DNA of 64,000 nucleotides, from positions 51,677-115,676 of the forward strand of contig NZ_FWZX01000003.1 of assembly GCF_900177295.1 (NCBI RefSeq). The letters are read 5' to 3'. The stretch is from Tistlia consotensis USBA 355 (GTDB taxonomy: Bacteria > Pseudomonadota > Alphaproteobacteria > Kiloniellales > DSM-21159). A program made the translations under genes and the position numbers. Every line of letters begins with the position of its first letter. Position 1 is the first letter of the stretch. A model generated the notes under the pieces. It was not told the DNA's origin. It saw only the letters and a program-made list of their open reading frames with translations, and ran no database searches. Below, in pieces: positions 26,048-33,952 of the stretch.

Positions 26048-27448
26048 TCAGAAGGTCACGGTCATCAGCATGAACAGCGTGTCGTTGTCCGAGGCGCTGC
26101 GGCCGCTGCCGTCGACGTTGCTCGAGCTGCCGTCGAACTGCGCGTAGTGCACGTACTGCAGCGAGAGCCTGGGGTTGAACCAGGGATAGAAGGAGATCGG
26201 CGCCTTGTTGAAGGGCACCCAGTCGCCCTGCACCGTGAAGGCCGTGGTGTCGGGCGAGCCGCTCGGCGTGCCGTAGTAGGCCGCATCGCTGCTGCCCCAG
26301 AGGTGCGAGACCCCGCCGGTCAGGCTCCAGGTCTGATCGTAGGTGTAGGAGACGCTGGAGTTGAACGACCAGAGCTCGTTCGACGCGTTGTCGGCACCGC
26401 CGAGCGCCTGGCTGGCGTCCAGGCTCTGGGACTCGTGGATCAGGCTCGCCCGCGCCGTGACGTTATTCTGGCTGCCCAGGTACTGGTACTGGGCATCGAG
26501 GCCGAGGTCGGTGAAGGAATCGGAGCCCTGGCTCTTGTCGCCGTCCGGGTAGAGCGCCGCGTAGAGGCCCGAGGTCCCGACGGCGATGTTGTTGTTGGTG
26601 CCGAAGTCCTTCTGCCAGTCGAAGCGCCAGTAGGGCGCGACGCCGTCGGACCGGGGCGTTCCGTCGGCGCTGCCCGCGAGCGTGTCGATCGCGCCGCGCG
26701 AGAGCGTGTGGTAGAGGCCGATCTCGCCGTAGTAGCTCTCGTCCAGCATGCCGTAGACGCTGCCGCCGCCGGCGATCTGGCCGAGCCCGCCCTCCATCAG
26801 CGTGCTCGCGGCCGGCCCCGGGGCCAGCGCCGAGCTGTCGAAGGGGAAGGCCCAGACCGGCGTCGAGTTCCACAGGTCCTGCACGCCGGGATTGTTGTTC
26901 AGGCTGACGCCGTAGGTCAGGTCGTGCGACCCGATGGTCGCCTCGTCCGCGAAGCGCAGGTCCATGTTGTCCCAGGCCCACTGCTTTTCGACGCCGTCGT
27001 AGGTGCCCTGCAGGAACGCGCCGATCTTGTCGGCCAGCTTGCCGCCGTAGAACAGGCTCGCCTGGTTCATCGCGAAGTTGTCGTTGTCGCCGAAGTCCGG
27101 CGCCGCACCGCCGGGCTGGGCCCTGGCGGTGTGGGTGAAGGAGCCCTGCAGCCAGGCGCCCAGGCGCTCGTAGATCGGCGAGCTGTCGGTCGATTCGGTG
27201 TAGCCGTTCAGCTTGAACTGCCGGCCGAAGGGGGTCAGCTGCGGATAGACGGTGTGGCAGGCGCTGCACGGCTCGCCGGTCTGGCGCGCGAAGGGCGGGA
27301 TGGCCCGCGCGCGATCGACCGGCACCGAGGCGATCAGGAGGACGAGAACCAGAAATATCGACAATCCGCCGATATCAAATATCCGCGCCCCGAGTGGGCA
27401 GTAGGCCCAACGCCAATTGCCCGAACATTCTGCAGATGTTCGCCGCAT
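26048..27448 (-). CDS. Fused monoheme cytochrome c / outer-membrane porin, Cyc2-like
   Basis: A 466-aa exported protein. A long N-terminus leads to a hydrophobic signal core (GGLSIFLVLVLLIASVPV) with likely cleavage after RARA. Right after it is a single heme site in IPPFARQTGEPCSACHTVYP then QLTPFGRQFKLNGY, closely resembling the cytochrome head of Cyc2-type iron-oxidation porins (PxFxRQTGxxCxxCH...FGRxFK). The remaining roughly 390 residues alternate aromatic and polar residues and end FMLMTVTF, an outer-membrane beta-barrel C-terminal strand. Function is inferred as electron transfer across the outer membrane; Fe(II) oxidation is one option only. ATG 27448 has GGGGGA 9 nt upstream. The DNA around its 5' end (27331-27500) is clearly AT-richer than its neighbours. 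Confidence 0.8.
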   Translation of the reverse strand: MRRTSAECSGNWRWAYCPLGARIFDIGGLSIFLVLVLLIASVPVDRARAIPPFARQTGEPCSACHTVYPQLTPFGRQFKLNGYTESTDSSPIYERLGAWLQGSFTHTARAQPGGAAPDFGDNDNFAMNQASLFYGGKLADKIGAFLQGTYDGVEKQWAWDNMDLRFADEATIGSHDLTYGVSLNNNPGVQDLWNSTPVWAFPFDSSALAPGPAASTLMEGGLGQIAGGGSVYGMLDESYYGEIGLYHTLSRGAIDTLAGSADGTPRSDGVAPYWRFDWQKDFGTNNNIAVGTSGLYAALYPDGDKSQGSDSFTDLGLDAQYQYLGSQNNVTARASLIHESQSLDASQALGGADNASNELWSFNSSVSYTYDQTWSLTGGVSHLWGSSDAAYYGTPSGSPDTTAFTVQGDWVPFNKAPISFYPWFNPRLSLQYVHYAQFDGSSSNVDGSGRSASDNDTLFMLMTVTF

Positions 27449-27792
27449 CGCAATAATTCCCCCGCATTTTATGTATTTCTATCGCGAATATTGTAGGAGG
27501 CGCGAGTTGCCGACACAACGAGGCGGCAGCGACAGCCCCCCGGAGCGTCCGGCCCGAGGCGACGTCGATATTTCTGATAGGAATCAATGAGATAAGGTCA
27601 AATGACTCGCCGCATCCGGGATCCCGGGCCTGTGAGGCGGAAGGTCGCAACCCCGCGGCGGACGGCCTCCGCGGTCCGCCGCCCCGCTCCGCCGGCCTGG
27701 TGGACCGCGGCGCGCACGACGGCATTTCCGCAGGCCTCCACCCGCCCCATATCCCAACCATCGTCACTGTCCGGAAGAAGAAGGCCCCGGCC
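27449..27792. other. 344-bp gene-free region with AT-rich promoter and GC hairpin
   Basis: About 27449-27600 is AT-rich with direct repeats of ATATT/GATAT and should hold the promoter of the cytochrome-porin gene. A perfect 9-bp stem GCGGCGGAC-N10-GTCCGCCGC occupies 27655-27682. No gene is evident. Confidence 0.45.
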
Positions 27793-28410
27793 ATGGCCAG
27801 CCCGCGTCGCCCCGCCCTGCCCTCGCCCGCCCGCCTCGCCGCGGCACTGGGCCTGTTGCTGCTGGCCGCCGGCCTGCTCGCCGGCTGCGCGGAGCCGACG
27901 CCCTACCAGGCCAAGGGGCCGGACGGCAGGAGCCCGCGCGACGGCTATGCCGAGCAGAAGCTGGCCGAGGACCGCTACCGCATCACCGTCTCCGGCAACG
28001 AGGCGACCAGCCGGGAGACGGTCGAGGACTACCTGCTGTTCCGCGCCGCGGAGCTGGCCGGCCACCGGCACGCGCCCGGCTTCCGGGTCGTCGCGCGCGA
28101 GGTCGTGCCCGTGACCCGCTACGCCACGACCTACCTGGGCGGCGCCGGGGGCGAGATCGGCAGCGGGATGGGCGGCGGCCTCGGCCGGCCGCTCGGCTAT
28201 GCCTTCGTGCCGGGGCCGCTCTACAGCCCCGGCTTCCTCGGCGGCCCGCGCGAGGTCTATCGGCGGCCGGTGACGCACTACAACGCCTCGGCCGAGATCG
28301 AGCTGCTCGACGCGCTGCCGGCCGAGCCGGCGAGCGACGTCTATGCGACGCAGGAGGTGCTGACCCGGCTGGCGCCGGTGGTCGGCCGGCCGGCATCGCC
28401 GGCGAAGTGA
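27793..28410 (+). CDS. Lipoprotein, CC0125/CC1285-like family
   Basis: A 205-aa lipoprotein. The signal peptide LAAALGLLLLAAGLLAGC ends in a lipobox (LLAG-C, Cys about 35). It is followed by the family pattern CAEPTPYQAKGPDGRSPRDG, GYAEQKLAEDRYRITVSGNE, then SRETVEDYLLFRAAELAG. Such proteins are abundant, functionally uncharacterised alphaproteobacterial envelope lipoproteins. A Gly/Pro/Tyr-rich stretch (about 125-160) precedes the C-terminal strand NASAEIELLDALPAE. It may be cotranscribed with the small lipoprotein that follows. Confidence 0.85.
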   Translation: MASPRRPALPSPARLAAALGLLLLAAGLLAGCAEPTPYQAKGPDGRSPRDGYAEQKLAEDRYRITVSGNEATSRETVEDYLLFRAAELAGHRHAPGFRVVAREVVPVTRYATTYLGGAGGEIGSGMGGGLGRPLGYAFVPGPLYSPGFLGGPREVYRRPVTHYNASAEIELLDALPAEPASDVYATQEVLTRLAPVVGRPASPAK

Positions 28411-28488
28411 GCGCCGCCCCCCTTTTCGCGGTCGGGCGCGCGGCCCATATTCCAGCTTTCGGATAGCTCCTGACGAAGGAATGCCGCC

Positions 28489-28716
28489 ATGGCGGACCGA
28501 CGCTTTTCCGCGACGCTGCCAGCGTTCGCCGGCGTCCTGCTGCTGACCGCGGGCCTGGTCGGCGGCTGTGCCCGGTCCGTGTCGCCGACGACCGCGACCG
28601 CCGGCCCGGAGCAGAAGGTCTACGCGAGCGGCTACCCGTTCCGGCCGGCGCCCTTCTACAACCTCGACGACCTGGACGAGCTGAGCGGCCCCGAGGGCTA
28701 TACCGCCGGCTACTGA
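28489..28716 (+). CDS. Small lipoprotein of unknown function
   Basis: A 75-aa protein with signal peptide LPAFAGVLLLTAGLVGGC (lipobox LVGG-C, about residue 27) and a short Tyr/Phe/Pro-rich mature part (YASGYPFRPAPFYNLDDLDE). A GAAGGA-type ribosome site precedes the ATG. It follows the larger lipoprotein by 78 bp. Confidence 0.75.
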   Translation: MADRRFSATLPAFAGVLLLTAGLVGGCARSVSPTTATAGPEQKVYASGYPFRPAPFYNLDDLDELSGPEGYTAGY

Positions 28717-28736
28717 AGGGCGGTTCCCGAAGGCGC

Positions 28737-30317
28737 CTAGCGGCGCGCGGCCGGATCTTCCCGCAGCGGGGCCGGCTCGCCGAGCCCGCGCGAGGGCAGC
28801 GCCGGCACCTCGCAGCCGGTCGCGCAGCAGCGGCCGGGCTGGCGCGACAGGCGCCGGCTCTCGCCCTCGCCTTGGGCGAGCGCCCCGCGGTCGAGCAGGC
28901 GCTCGACCAGCTCGGCGCGCTCGGCGACCGGGTAGTTGCGCCAGATCTCGCGCTTCATCGCCTCCGGCGAGCCGCCGCCGTGCAGCGAGATCACCGAGTA
29001 CCAGCCGCCGGTGTCGGAGGCCGTCAGGTCCTCGATCAGCCGCGCGACCTCCCTGCGCTGGCTCGCCGGGATGTCGGGCCGGCCGGCCAGCACCGCCGCC
29101 AGCGAGCCGGCGGTCTCGGGGTTGTGGTCCTCCTCCGGCCCCGGCAGGGCCACGACCAGGCCGCCCGAGACGGTGTGCGCCAGGCGGTGCATGTCGTAGA
29201 TCTGCGTCGCCAGCAGCAGCTTGCCGACATTGGCGAAGACCGCGTCGGGCATGACCGAGCCGGCCGGGTCCTTGGCGCAGTAGACCGAGGCCGCGACGCC
29301 GCAGGCGAAGAAGCCCTCGACGATGCGGATCAGGTCGACCATCGACTCGCGGATATGGCCGTGGCGCTCGGGGTCGAGGCCGTTGGCCTCGATCATCAGG
29401 GTACCGGCGCCGATCAAGAGGTCGCCGAAGCCGGCGCGCGCGGCGATGCAGGAGTGGCGGTGGTGCGTCGCGTAGGCGGTGGTCGCGAAGCCGGCCTCCT
29501 CGTGCTCGCCGGCCAGGAACACCCGCTCCCAGGGCACGAAGACGTCATCGAACTGCACGGCGGCGACCGACTGGCCGTACTTCGCCGAGAACTTCGCCGC
29601 CGCCTCGCCCGGCCGGCCGGCCGGCTTGGAGACGATCGTGACGCCCTCGGCATCGACCGGCACCGCGCAGCAGACCGCGAAGTCCCGGTCCTCCGGCGTC
29701 ATGGTCCGGCAGGGCATGACCAGCAGCTCGTGCATGTAGGGCGCCGAGGTCACGATCGCCTTGGTGCCGCGGATCACGATGCCGTCGGCGCGCCGCTCCT
29801 TGACGTGGACGTAGACGTCCGGGTTGGCCTGTGCGCCGGGGCGCCGCGAGCGGTCGCCCTTGGCGTCGGTCATGCAGATGCCGATCGAAAGGTCGTTGTC
29901 CTGGAACCAGTGCAGGTACTCCAGGAAGCGCGCGTGGTACGCGGTGCCGTGCGCCTCGTCGGCGCGCTTCGTCGCCTGGAACAGGCCGTTGAAGCCGTCG
30001 TGGGCGAGATAGCGCTGGGCGCAGCCGGTCTCGCGGCACAAGAGGCGCACCGCCTCCAGCTTGTAGAGCAGGTCGGTCGAGGACTCGTCGACGTGCAGCA
30101 TGCGGTTGACGGTCCTGCCCGAGGTCCCCTGCCGTGCCGTCATCAGGACCTCGTACTCGGGCCTGAGGGCGTAGTCGTAGGACACGCCGATGCCATTGAT
30201 GCCGGGCGCCAGCAGCGGCTCGTCGGCGACGCTCTCGACCCTCTGGCCGTTGACGAAGACCCGCGGCTTCAGGCGGCGCAGGGACTCGCGGTAGTCGGCG
30301 GCGGACATCATCGGCAT
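28737..30317 (-). CDS. 4-hydroxyphenylacetate 3-monooxygenase (HpaB)/4-hydroxybutyryl-CoA dehydratase (AbfD) family flavoenzyme
   Basis: A 526-aa acyl-CoA-dehydrogenase-fold flavoprotein. Collinearity with AbfD is strong: MMSAADYRESLRRLKPRVFV, GTAYHARFLEYL, MTDAKGDRS, DGIVIRGTKAI, FDDVFVPWERVFL and a C-terminal SLHGGGSPEAMKREI. AbfD needs ligands C99, C103, H292 and C299 for its [4Fe-4S] cluster. Here C99 is kept (TGCAQRY) but C103 is Tyr, H292 is kept (ATHHRHS) and C299 is Ala, so a cluster is unlikely and oxygenase or flavin-only chemistry is more plausible. The C-terminus carries a cysteine cluster (PGRCCATGCEVP). Start: ATG 30317, with GGAGGAG upstream, is preferred to ATG 30362. A TetR-like palindrome lies just upstream. 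Confidence 0.82.
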   Translation of the reverse strand: MPMMSAADYRESLRRLKPRVFVNGQRVESVADEPLLAPGINGIGVSYDYALRPEYEVLMTARQGTSGRTVNRMLHVDESSTDLLYKLEAVRLLCRETGCAQRYLAHDGFNGLFQATKRADEAHGTAYHARFLEYLHWFQDNDLSIGICMTDAKGDRSRRPGAQANPDVYVHVKERRADGIVIRGTKAIVTSAPYMHELLVMPCRTMTPEDRDFAVCCAVPVDAEGVTIVSKPAGRPGEAAAKFSAKYGQSVAAVQFDDVFVPWERVFLAGEHEEAGFATTAYATHHRHSCIAARAGFGDLLIGAGTLMIEANGLDPERHGHIRESMVDLIRIVEGFFACGVAASVYCAKDPAGSVMPDAVFANVGKLLLATQIYDMHRLAHTVSGGLVVALPGPEEDHNPETAGSLAAVLAGRPDIPASQRREVARLIEDLTASDTGGWYSVISLHGGGSPEAMKREIWRNYPVAERAELVERLLDRGALAQGEGESRRLSRQPGRCCATGCEVPALPSRGLGEPAPLREDPAARR

Positions 30318-30367
30318 GGCGGCGCTCCTCCGGCGGTCGGCTTGCGGCGCCGACGTCTCCATGAAAT

Positions 30368-30384
30368 ATCTAACAGTGTTAGAT
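30368..30384. promoter_or_regulatory. TetR-type palindromic operator upstream of the HpaB/AbfD-like gene
   Basis: ATCTAACA-G-TGTTAGAT is an almost perfect 17-bp palindrome in an AT-rich stretch 51 bp before the start codon. Its length and centre fit a TetR-family site. No tetR gene is adjacent, so the binder would be encoded elsewhere. Confidence 0.6.
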
Positions 30385-30411
30385 TTTGGTCAAGCGTCCG
30401 GCGCCGGGGCC

Positions 30412-31230
30412 TCAGCTGGCGGCGAGAGCCAGCCAGTAGGCCAGGGTCGCGAGCGCCGCCGCGACGAGGCCGAGGACCCGCGCCGGATGGCTCTCGAGCG
30501 GCAGGTGCCGCGCCAGGGCGCCCGCCGCGCGCGCGGCCAGCGGCCAGGCCAGCAGGAAGCTCCAGAGCCAGAACGAGCTGAGCAGCGCCGCGTAGAGGTA
30601 GACCGCCCCGAGGCCCCGGAAGCCGGCGGCGGCGAGCAAGGTCGGCGGGATCGCCCGGAGCGCCGTCGCGCTGTCGCCGCCGAAGCCGCCCTCGCCCGCC
30701 AGGGTCAGGAACAGCAGGGCCATCGCCAGCAGGAAGATGACCAGCTTGACGCCGAGATCCTTGAGCAGGCAGCCGGCCAGCTGCGCCCGGCCGCCCGGCC
30801 GGCGCAGCTGCGAGGCGATCTCGCGGCACCAGGCGAGGCACAGGAAGTCGACGACCGCGCTCAGCAGCAGCGGCGCCGGGCCGAGCTGCCGGCCGACGGC
30901 GAGGCGCTGGAAGGAGTCCCCGACCAAGCTGTCGGCGAACACCGGATAGCGGATCAGGAAGGTCGCGAAGAAGAAGGCCACCGCGAGCAGCGACGTCAGC
31001 CCGGCGCCGAGCAGGAAGCGCCAGCGCAGGGCGTCGATGCCGAACAGGCCGTCGAACAGCCGGCCGAAGACCTGCGCGCGCTCGGCGAGAGACGCCGCGG
31101 CGGGGCCGCCGCTCAGGCGACGCGCCAGGTCGCGCCGCTCGCCCGGGCTCAGCCCGGCCTCGCCCAGCCAGAAGAAGGCGAGCACCCCGGCGCCGAACAG
31201 CGGCCCCGCGACCGCGAGCCACAAGACCAC
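30412..31230 (-). CDS. Multi-pass membrane protein of unknown function
   Basis: A 272-aa protein with about six hydrophobic segments: VLWLAVAGPLFGAGVLAFFW, FLLGAGLTSLLAVAFFFATFLI, LLSAVVDFLCLAWC, LVIFLLAMALLFLTLAG, YLYAALLSSFWLWSFLLAWPL and VLGLVAAALATLAYWLALA. A cytoplasmic helical loop (GERRDLARRLSGG) follows the first. The start is GTG 31230 with a GGAGGGA ribosome site. No recognised family; it is on the same strand as the HpaB/AbfD-like gene, 94 bp upstream of it, and divergent from the helicase. Confidence 0.7.
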   Translation of the reverse strand: MVLWLAVAGPLFGAGVLAFFWLGEAGLSPGERRDLARRLSGGPAAASLAERAQVFGRLFDGLFGIDALRWRFLLGAGLTSLLAVAFFFATFLIRYPVFADSLVGDSFQRLAVGRQLGPAPLLLSAVVDFLCLAWCREIASQLRRPGGRAQLAGCLLKDLGVKLVIFLLAMALLFLTLAGEGGFGGDSATALRAIPPTLLAAAGFRGLGAVYLYAALLSSFWLWSFLLAWPLAARAAGALARHLPLESHPARVLGLVAAALATLAYWLALAAS

Positions 31231-31385
31231 CTCGTCCCTCCTCTCCAGTCCCGCCGGCCATCTGGGGTCACCATAGCGGAACCGGCGGCCGGCGCGCCTG
31301 CGGGACGAGCGCGCGCCTTGCGAACGAAAGGGGAAACTGATTCAGTGGTCGGCTCCCACCGCCGAGTCGCCCGCCGGATCCGCCG

Positions 31386-33473
31386 ATGCCCGCCGCCTAC
31401 CTGGAAGCGCTCAATCCCGAACAGCGGCAGGCCGTCGAACACGGCGTGGCGGAACACGGCATCGCCGGCGACAGCGCGGACCCGGCCGGGCCGCTGCTGG
31501 TCATCGCCGGCGCCGGCTCGGGCAAGACCAGCACCCTGGCGCACCGGGTCGCGCATCTGGTCGTCGCCGGCGCCGATCCGCGGCGCATCCTGCTGATGAC
31601 CTTCTCGCGCCGCGCCGCCGCCGAGATGACCCGGCGGGTCGAGCGCATCGCCGGCCAGGCGCTCGGCGGCAAGGCCGGCATCCTGGCCGGGGGCCTGACC
31701 TGGGCCGGCACCTTCCACGCGATCGGCGCGCGGCTGCTGCGGAGCTACGCCGCCGAGATCGGCCTCGACCCCGGCTTCACGATCCACGACCGCGAGGATT
31801 CGGCGGACCTGATGAACCTGGTGCGCCATGAGCTCGGCTTCTCGAAGACCGAGCGGCGCTTCCCGACCAAGGCGACCTGCCTCGCGATCTACTCGCGCTG
31901 CGTCAACGCCGAGGCGCCCCTGGACGCGGTGCTGCGCGAAGCCTTCCCCTGGTGCGCCGACTGGACCGAGGAGCTCCGGCGGCTCTTCGCCGGCTACGTC
32001 GAGGCCAAGCAGGCCCAGAACGTGCTCGACTACGACGACCTGCTGCTCTACTGGGCCCAGACCGTCGCCGATCCGGCCCTGGGCGCGGAGATCGGCGGCC
32101 TGTTCGACCACGTCCTGGTCGACGAGTACCAGGACACCAACCGCCTGCAGGCCTCGATCGTGCTGGCGCTGAAGCCCGACGGCCGGGGCCTGACGGTGGT
32201 CGGCGACGACGCCCAGGCGATCTATTCCTTCCGCGCCGCAACGGTGCGCAACATCCTCGACTTCCCCGGCACCTTCGACCCGCCGGCGGCGGTCCTGACC
32301 CTGGAGCGCAACTACCGCTCGACCCGGCCGATCCTGGAAGCCGCCAACGCGGTCATCGGCCTCGCCGCCGAGCGCTTCACCAAGAACCTCTGGAGCGAGC
32401 GGGAGTCGGCGGCCCGGCCGCGCCTCGTCGGGCTCGCCGACGAGGCCGCCCAGGCCCGCTACATCGTCGAGCGCGTCCTGGAGCAGCGCGAGGAGGGCCT
32501 GGCCCTGAAGCAGCAGGCGGTGCTGTTCCGCACCTCGCACCACAGCGGCCCGCTCGAGGTCGAGCTGACCCGCCGCAACATTCCCTTCGTCAAGTTCGGC
32601 GGCCTGAAGTTCCTCGACTCCGCCCACGTCAAGGACCTTCTGGCCCTGCTGCGCTTCGCGAGCAACCCACTCGACCGGGTCGCCGGCTTCCGCCTGATGC
32701 AGCTGCTGCCCGGTGTCGGCCCGGCCTCGGCGCAACGCGCGCTCGACCACATCGCCTCGGCCCTCGACCCGCTGGCCGCGCTCGCGGCCGCCCCGGTCCC
32801 GCCGCGCGCCGGCGCCGACTGGCCGGCCTTCGTCGAGACGCTGCTGGCGCTGGGCGGCGCCGGCGCCGGCTGGCCGGCCGAGCTGGAGCGCGCGCGGCTC
32901 TGGTACGAGCCGCACCTCGAGCGCATCCACGAGGACGCCGCCGTGCGCCGCGCCGACCTGGCCCAGCTCGAGCAGATCGCCGGCGGCTACGCCTCGCGCG
33001 AGCGCTTCCTGACCGAGCTGACCCTCGACCCGCCGGACGCGACCAGCGACCAGGCCGGCCCGGCGCTGCTCGACGAGGACTACCTGGTGCTCTCGACGAT
33101 CCACTCCGCCAAGGGCCAGGAGTGGAAGTCGGTCTTCGTGCTGAACGTCGTCGACGGCTGCATCCCCTCCGACCTCGGCGTCGGCAGCAGCGCCGAGCTG
33201 GAGGAGGAGCGGCGCCTGCTCTACGTCGCCATGACGCGGGCCCGCGACGCGCTGGACCTCGTCGTGCCGCAGCGCTTCTTCACCCACAACCAGAGCGCCC
33301 AGGGCGACCGCCACGTCTATGCCGGCCGGACCCGCTTCATCCCGCGCGAGCTGCTCGATCTCTTCGAGCGGACCGCCTGGCCGCCGGCCGCCTCCGGACC
33401 AATTGCCGTAGGCCCCGCGCCCCAGGCACCGCGCCTGGACGTCGGCGCACGGATGCGCGCAATGTGGCGCTAG
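31386..33473 (+). CDS. UvrD/Rep-family ATP-dependent DNA helicase
   Basis: A 695-aa superfamily-1A 3'-5' helicase. Motifs in order: Q-motif LNPEQRQAVE, Walker A VIAGAGSGKTSTL (about residues 39-51), motif Ia LLMTFSRRAAAEM, motif II VLVDEYQDTN, motif III VVGDDAQAIYSFR, motif IV LERNYRST, motif V STIHSAKGQEWKSVFV and motif VI RRLLYVAMTRAR. Shorter and less conserved 2B/C-terminal regions than canonical UvrD (about 720-770 aa) suggest a separate paralogue for repair or restart, not UvrD itself. It is followed after 106 bp by the response-regulator gene. Confidence 0.93.
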   Translation: MPAAYLEALNPEQRQAVEHGVAEHGIAGDSADPAGPLLVIAGAGSGKTSTLAHRVAHLVVAGADPRRILLMTFSRRAAAEMTRRVERIAGQALGGKAGILAGGLTWAGTFHAIGARLLRSYAAEIGLDPGFTIHDREDSADLMNLVRHELGFSKTERRFPTKATCLAIYSRCVNAEAPLDAVLREAFPWCADWTEELRRLFAGYVEAKQAQNVLDYDDLLLYWAQTVADPALGAEIGGLFDHVLVDEYQDTNRLQASIVLALKPDGRGLTVVGDDAQAIYSFRAATVRNILDFPGTFDPPAAVLTLERNYRSTRPILEAANAVIGLAAERFTKNLWSERESAARPRLVGLADEAAQARYIVERVLEQREEGLALKQQAVLFRTSHHSGPLEVELTRRNIPFVKFGGLKFLDSAHVKDLLALLRFASNPLDRVAGFRLMQLLPGVGPASAQRALDHIASALDPLAALAAAPVPPRAGADWPAFVETLLALGGAGAGWPAELERARLWYEPHLERIHEDAAVRRADLAQLEQIAGGYASRERFLTELTLDPPDATSDQAGPALLDEDYLVLSTIHSAKGQEWKSVFVLNVVDGCIPSDLGVGSSAELEEERRLLYVAMTRARDALDLVVPQRFFTHNQSAQGDRHVYAGRTRFIPRELLDLFERTAWPPAASGPIAVGPAPQAPRLDVGARMRAMWR

Positions 33474-33579
33474 GCTGCTGGCGGGCGCCGGCCCTGCTGC
33501 ATTGCCGCCGCGCTCCGACCGCAAAGGCCGCGCAGGATTCGTCGAGCCTCCCGTTTCCGGGGCGGCGGCATCGCGCTGG

Positions 33580-33936
33580 ATGAAGGGAATGAGACGGCAG
33601 ATCCTGATCGTAGAGGACGACTTCCTGCTGGCCCTGGAGATCCGCGAGATCGTCGAGGCCGCCGGCTACGAGGTGCTCGGCCCGCACCGGCGCCTGACCG
33701 CGGCCTGGGACGTCGCCCGCATCGCCGACGTCGCGGCCGCCTTCCTCGACATCCGGATCGAGGGCGGCACGGTCTTCCCGGTCGCCAACGTGCTGCAGAA
33801 ACGCGGCATCCCCTTCGCCTTCGTGACCGCCAACCCGGACCTGATCACCCCGAAGATCTATCCGGACGCGCCGGTCCTCAACAAGCCCTTCGCCGCCGCC
33901 GAGCTGCAGGGCACGCTGAGGGACCTGCTGCACTGA
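33580..33936 (+). CDS. Single-domain response regulator (CheY-like receiver)
   Basis: A 118-aa receiver domain without output domain. Acidic pocket E12-D13-D14, phosphoacceptor D57 (AAFLDIRIEGG), the switch Thr in FAFVTANPDLI and the lysine of LNKPFAAAEL are all present. Such stand-alone receivers in alphaproteobacteria act in phosphorelays. No histidine kinase is adjacent. An in-frame upstream ATG at 33502 exists but lacks a ribosome site and would add disordered residues. Confidence 0.88.
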   Translation: MKGMRRQILIVEDDFLLALEIREIVEAAGYEVLGPHRRLTAAWDVARIADVAAAFLDIRIEGGTVFPVANVLQKRGIPFAFVTANPDLITPKIYPDAPVLNKPFAAAELQGTLRDLLH

Positions 33937-33952
33937 CCGGCGCGGGCGCCGC

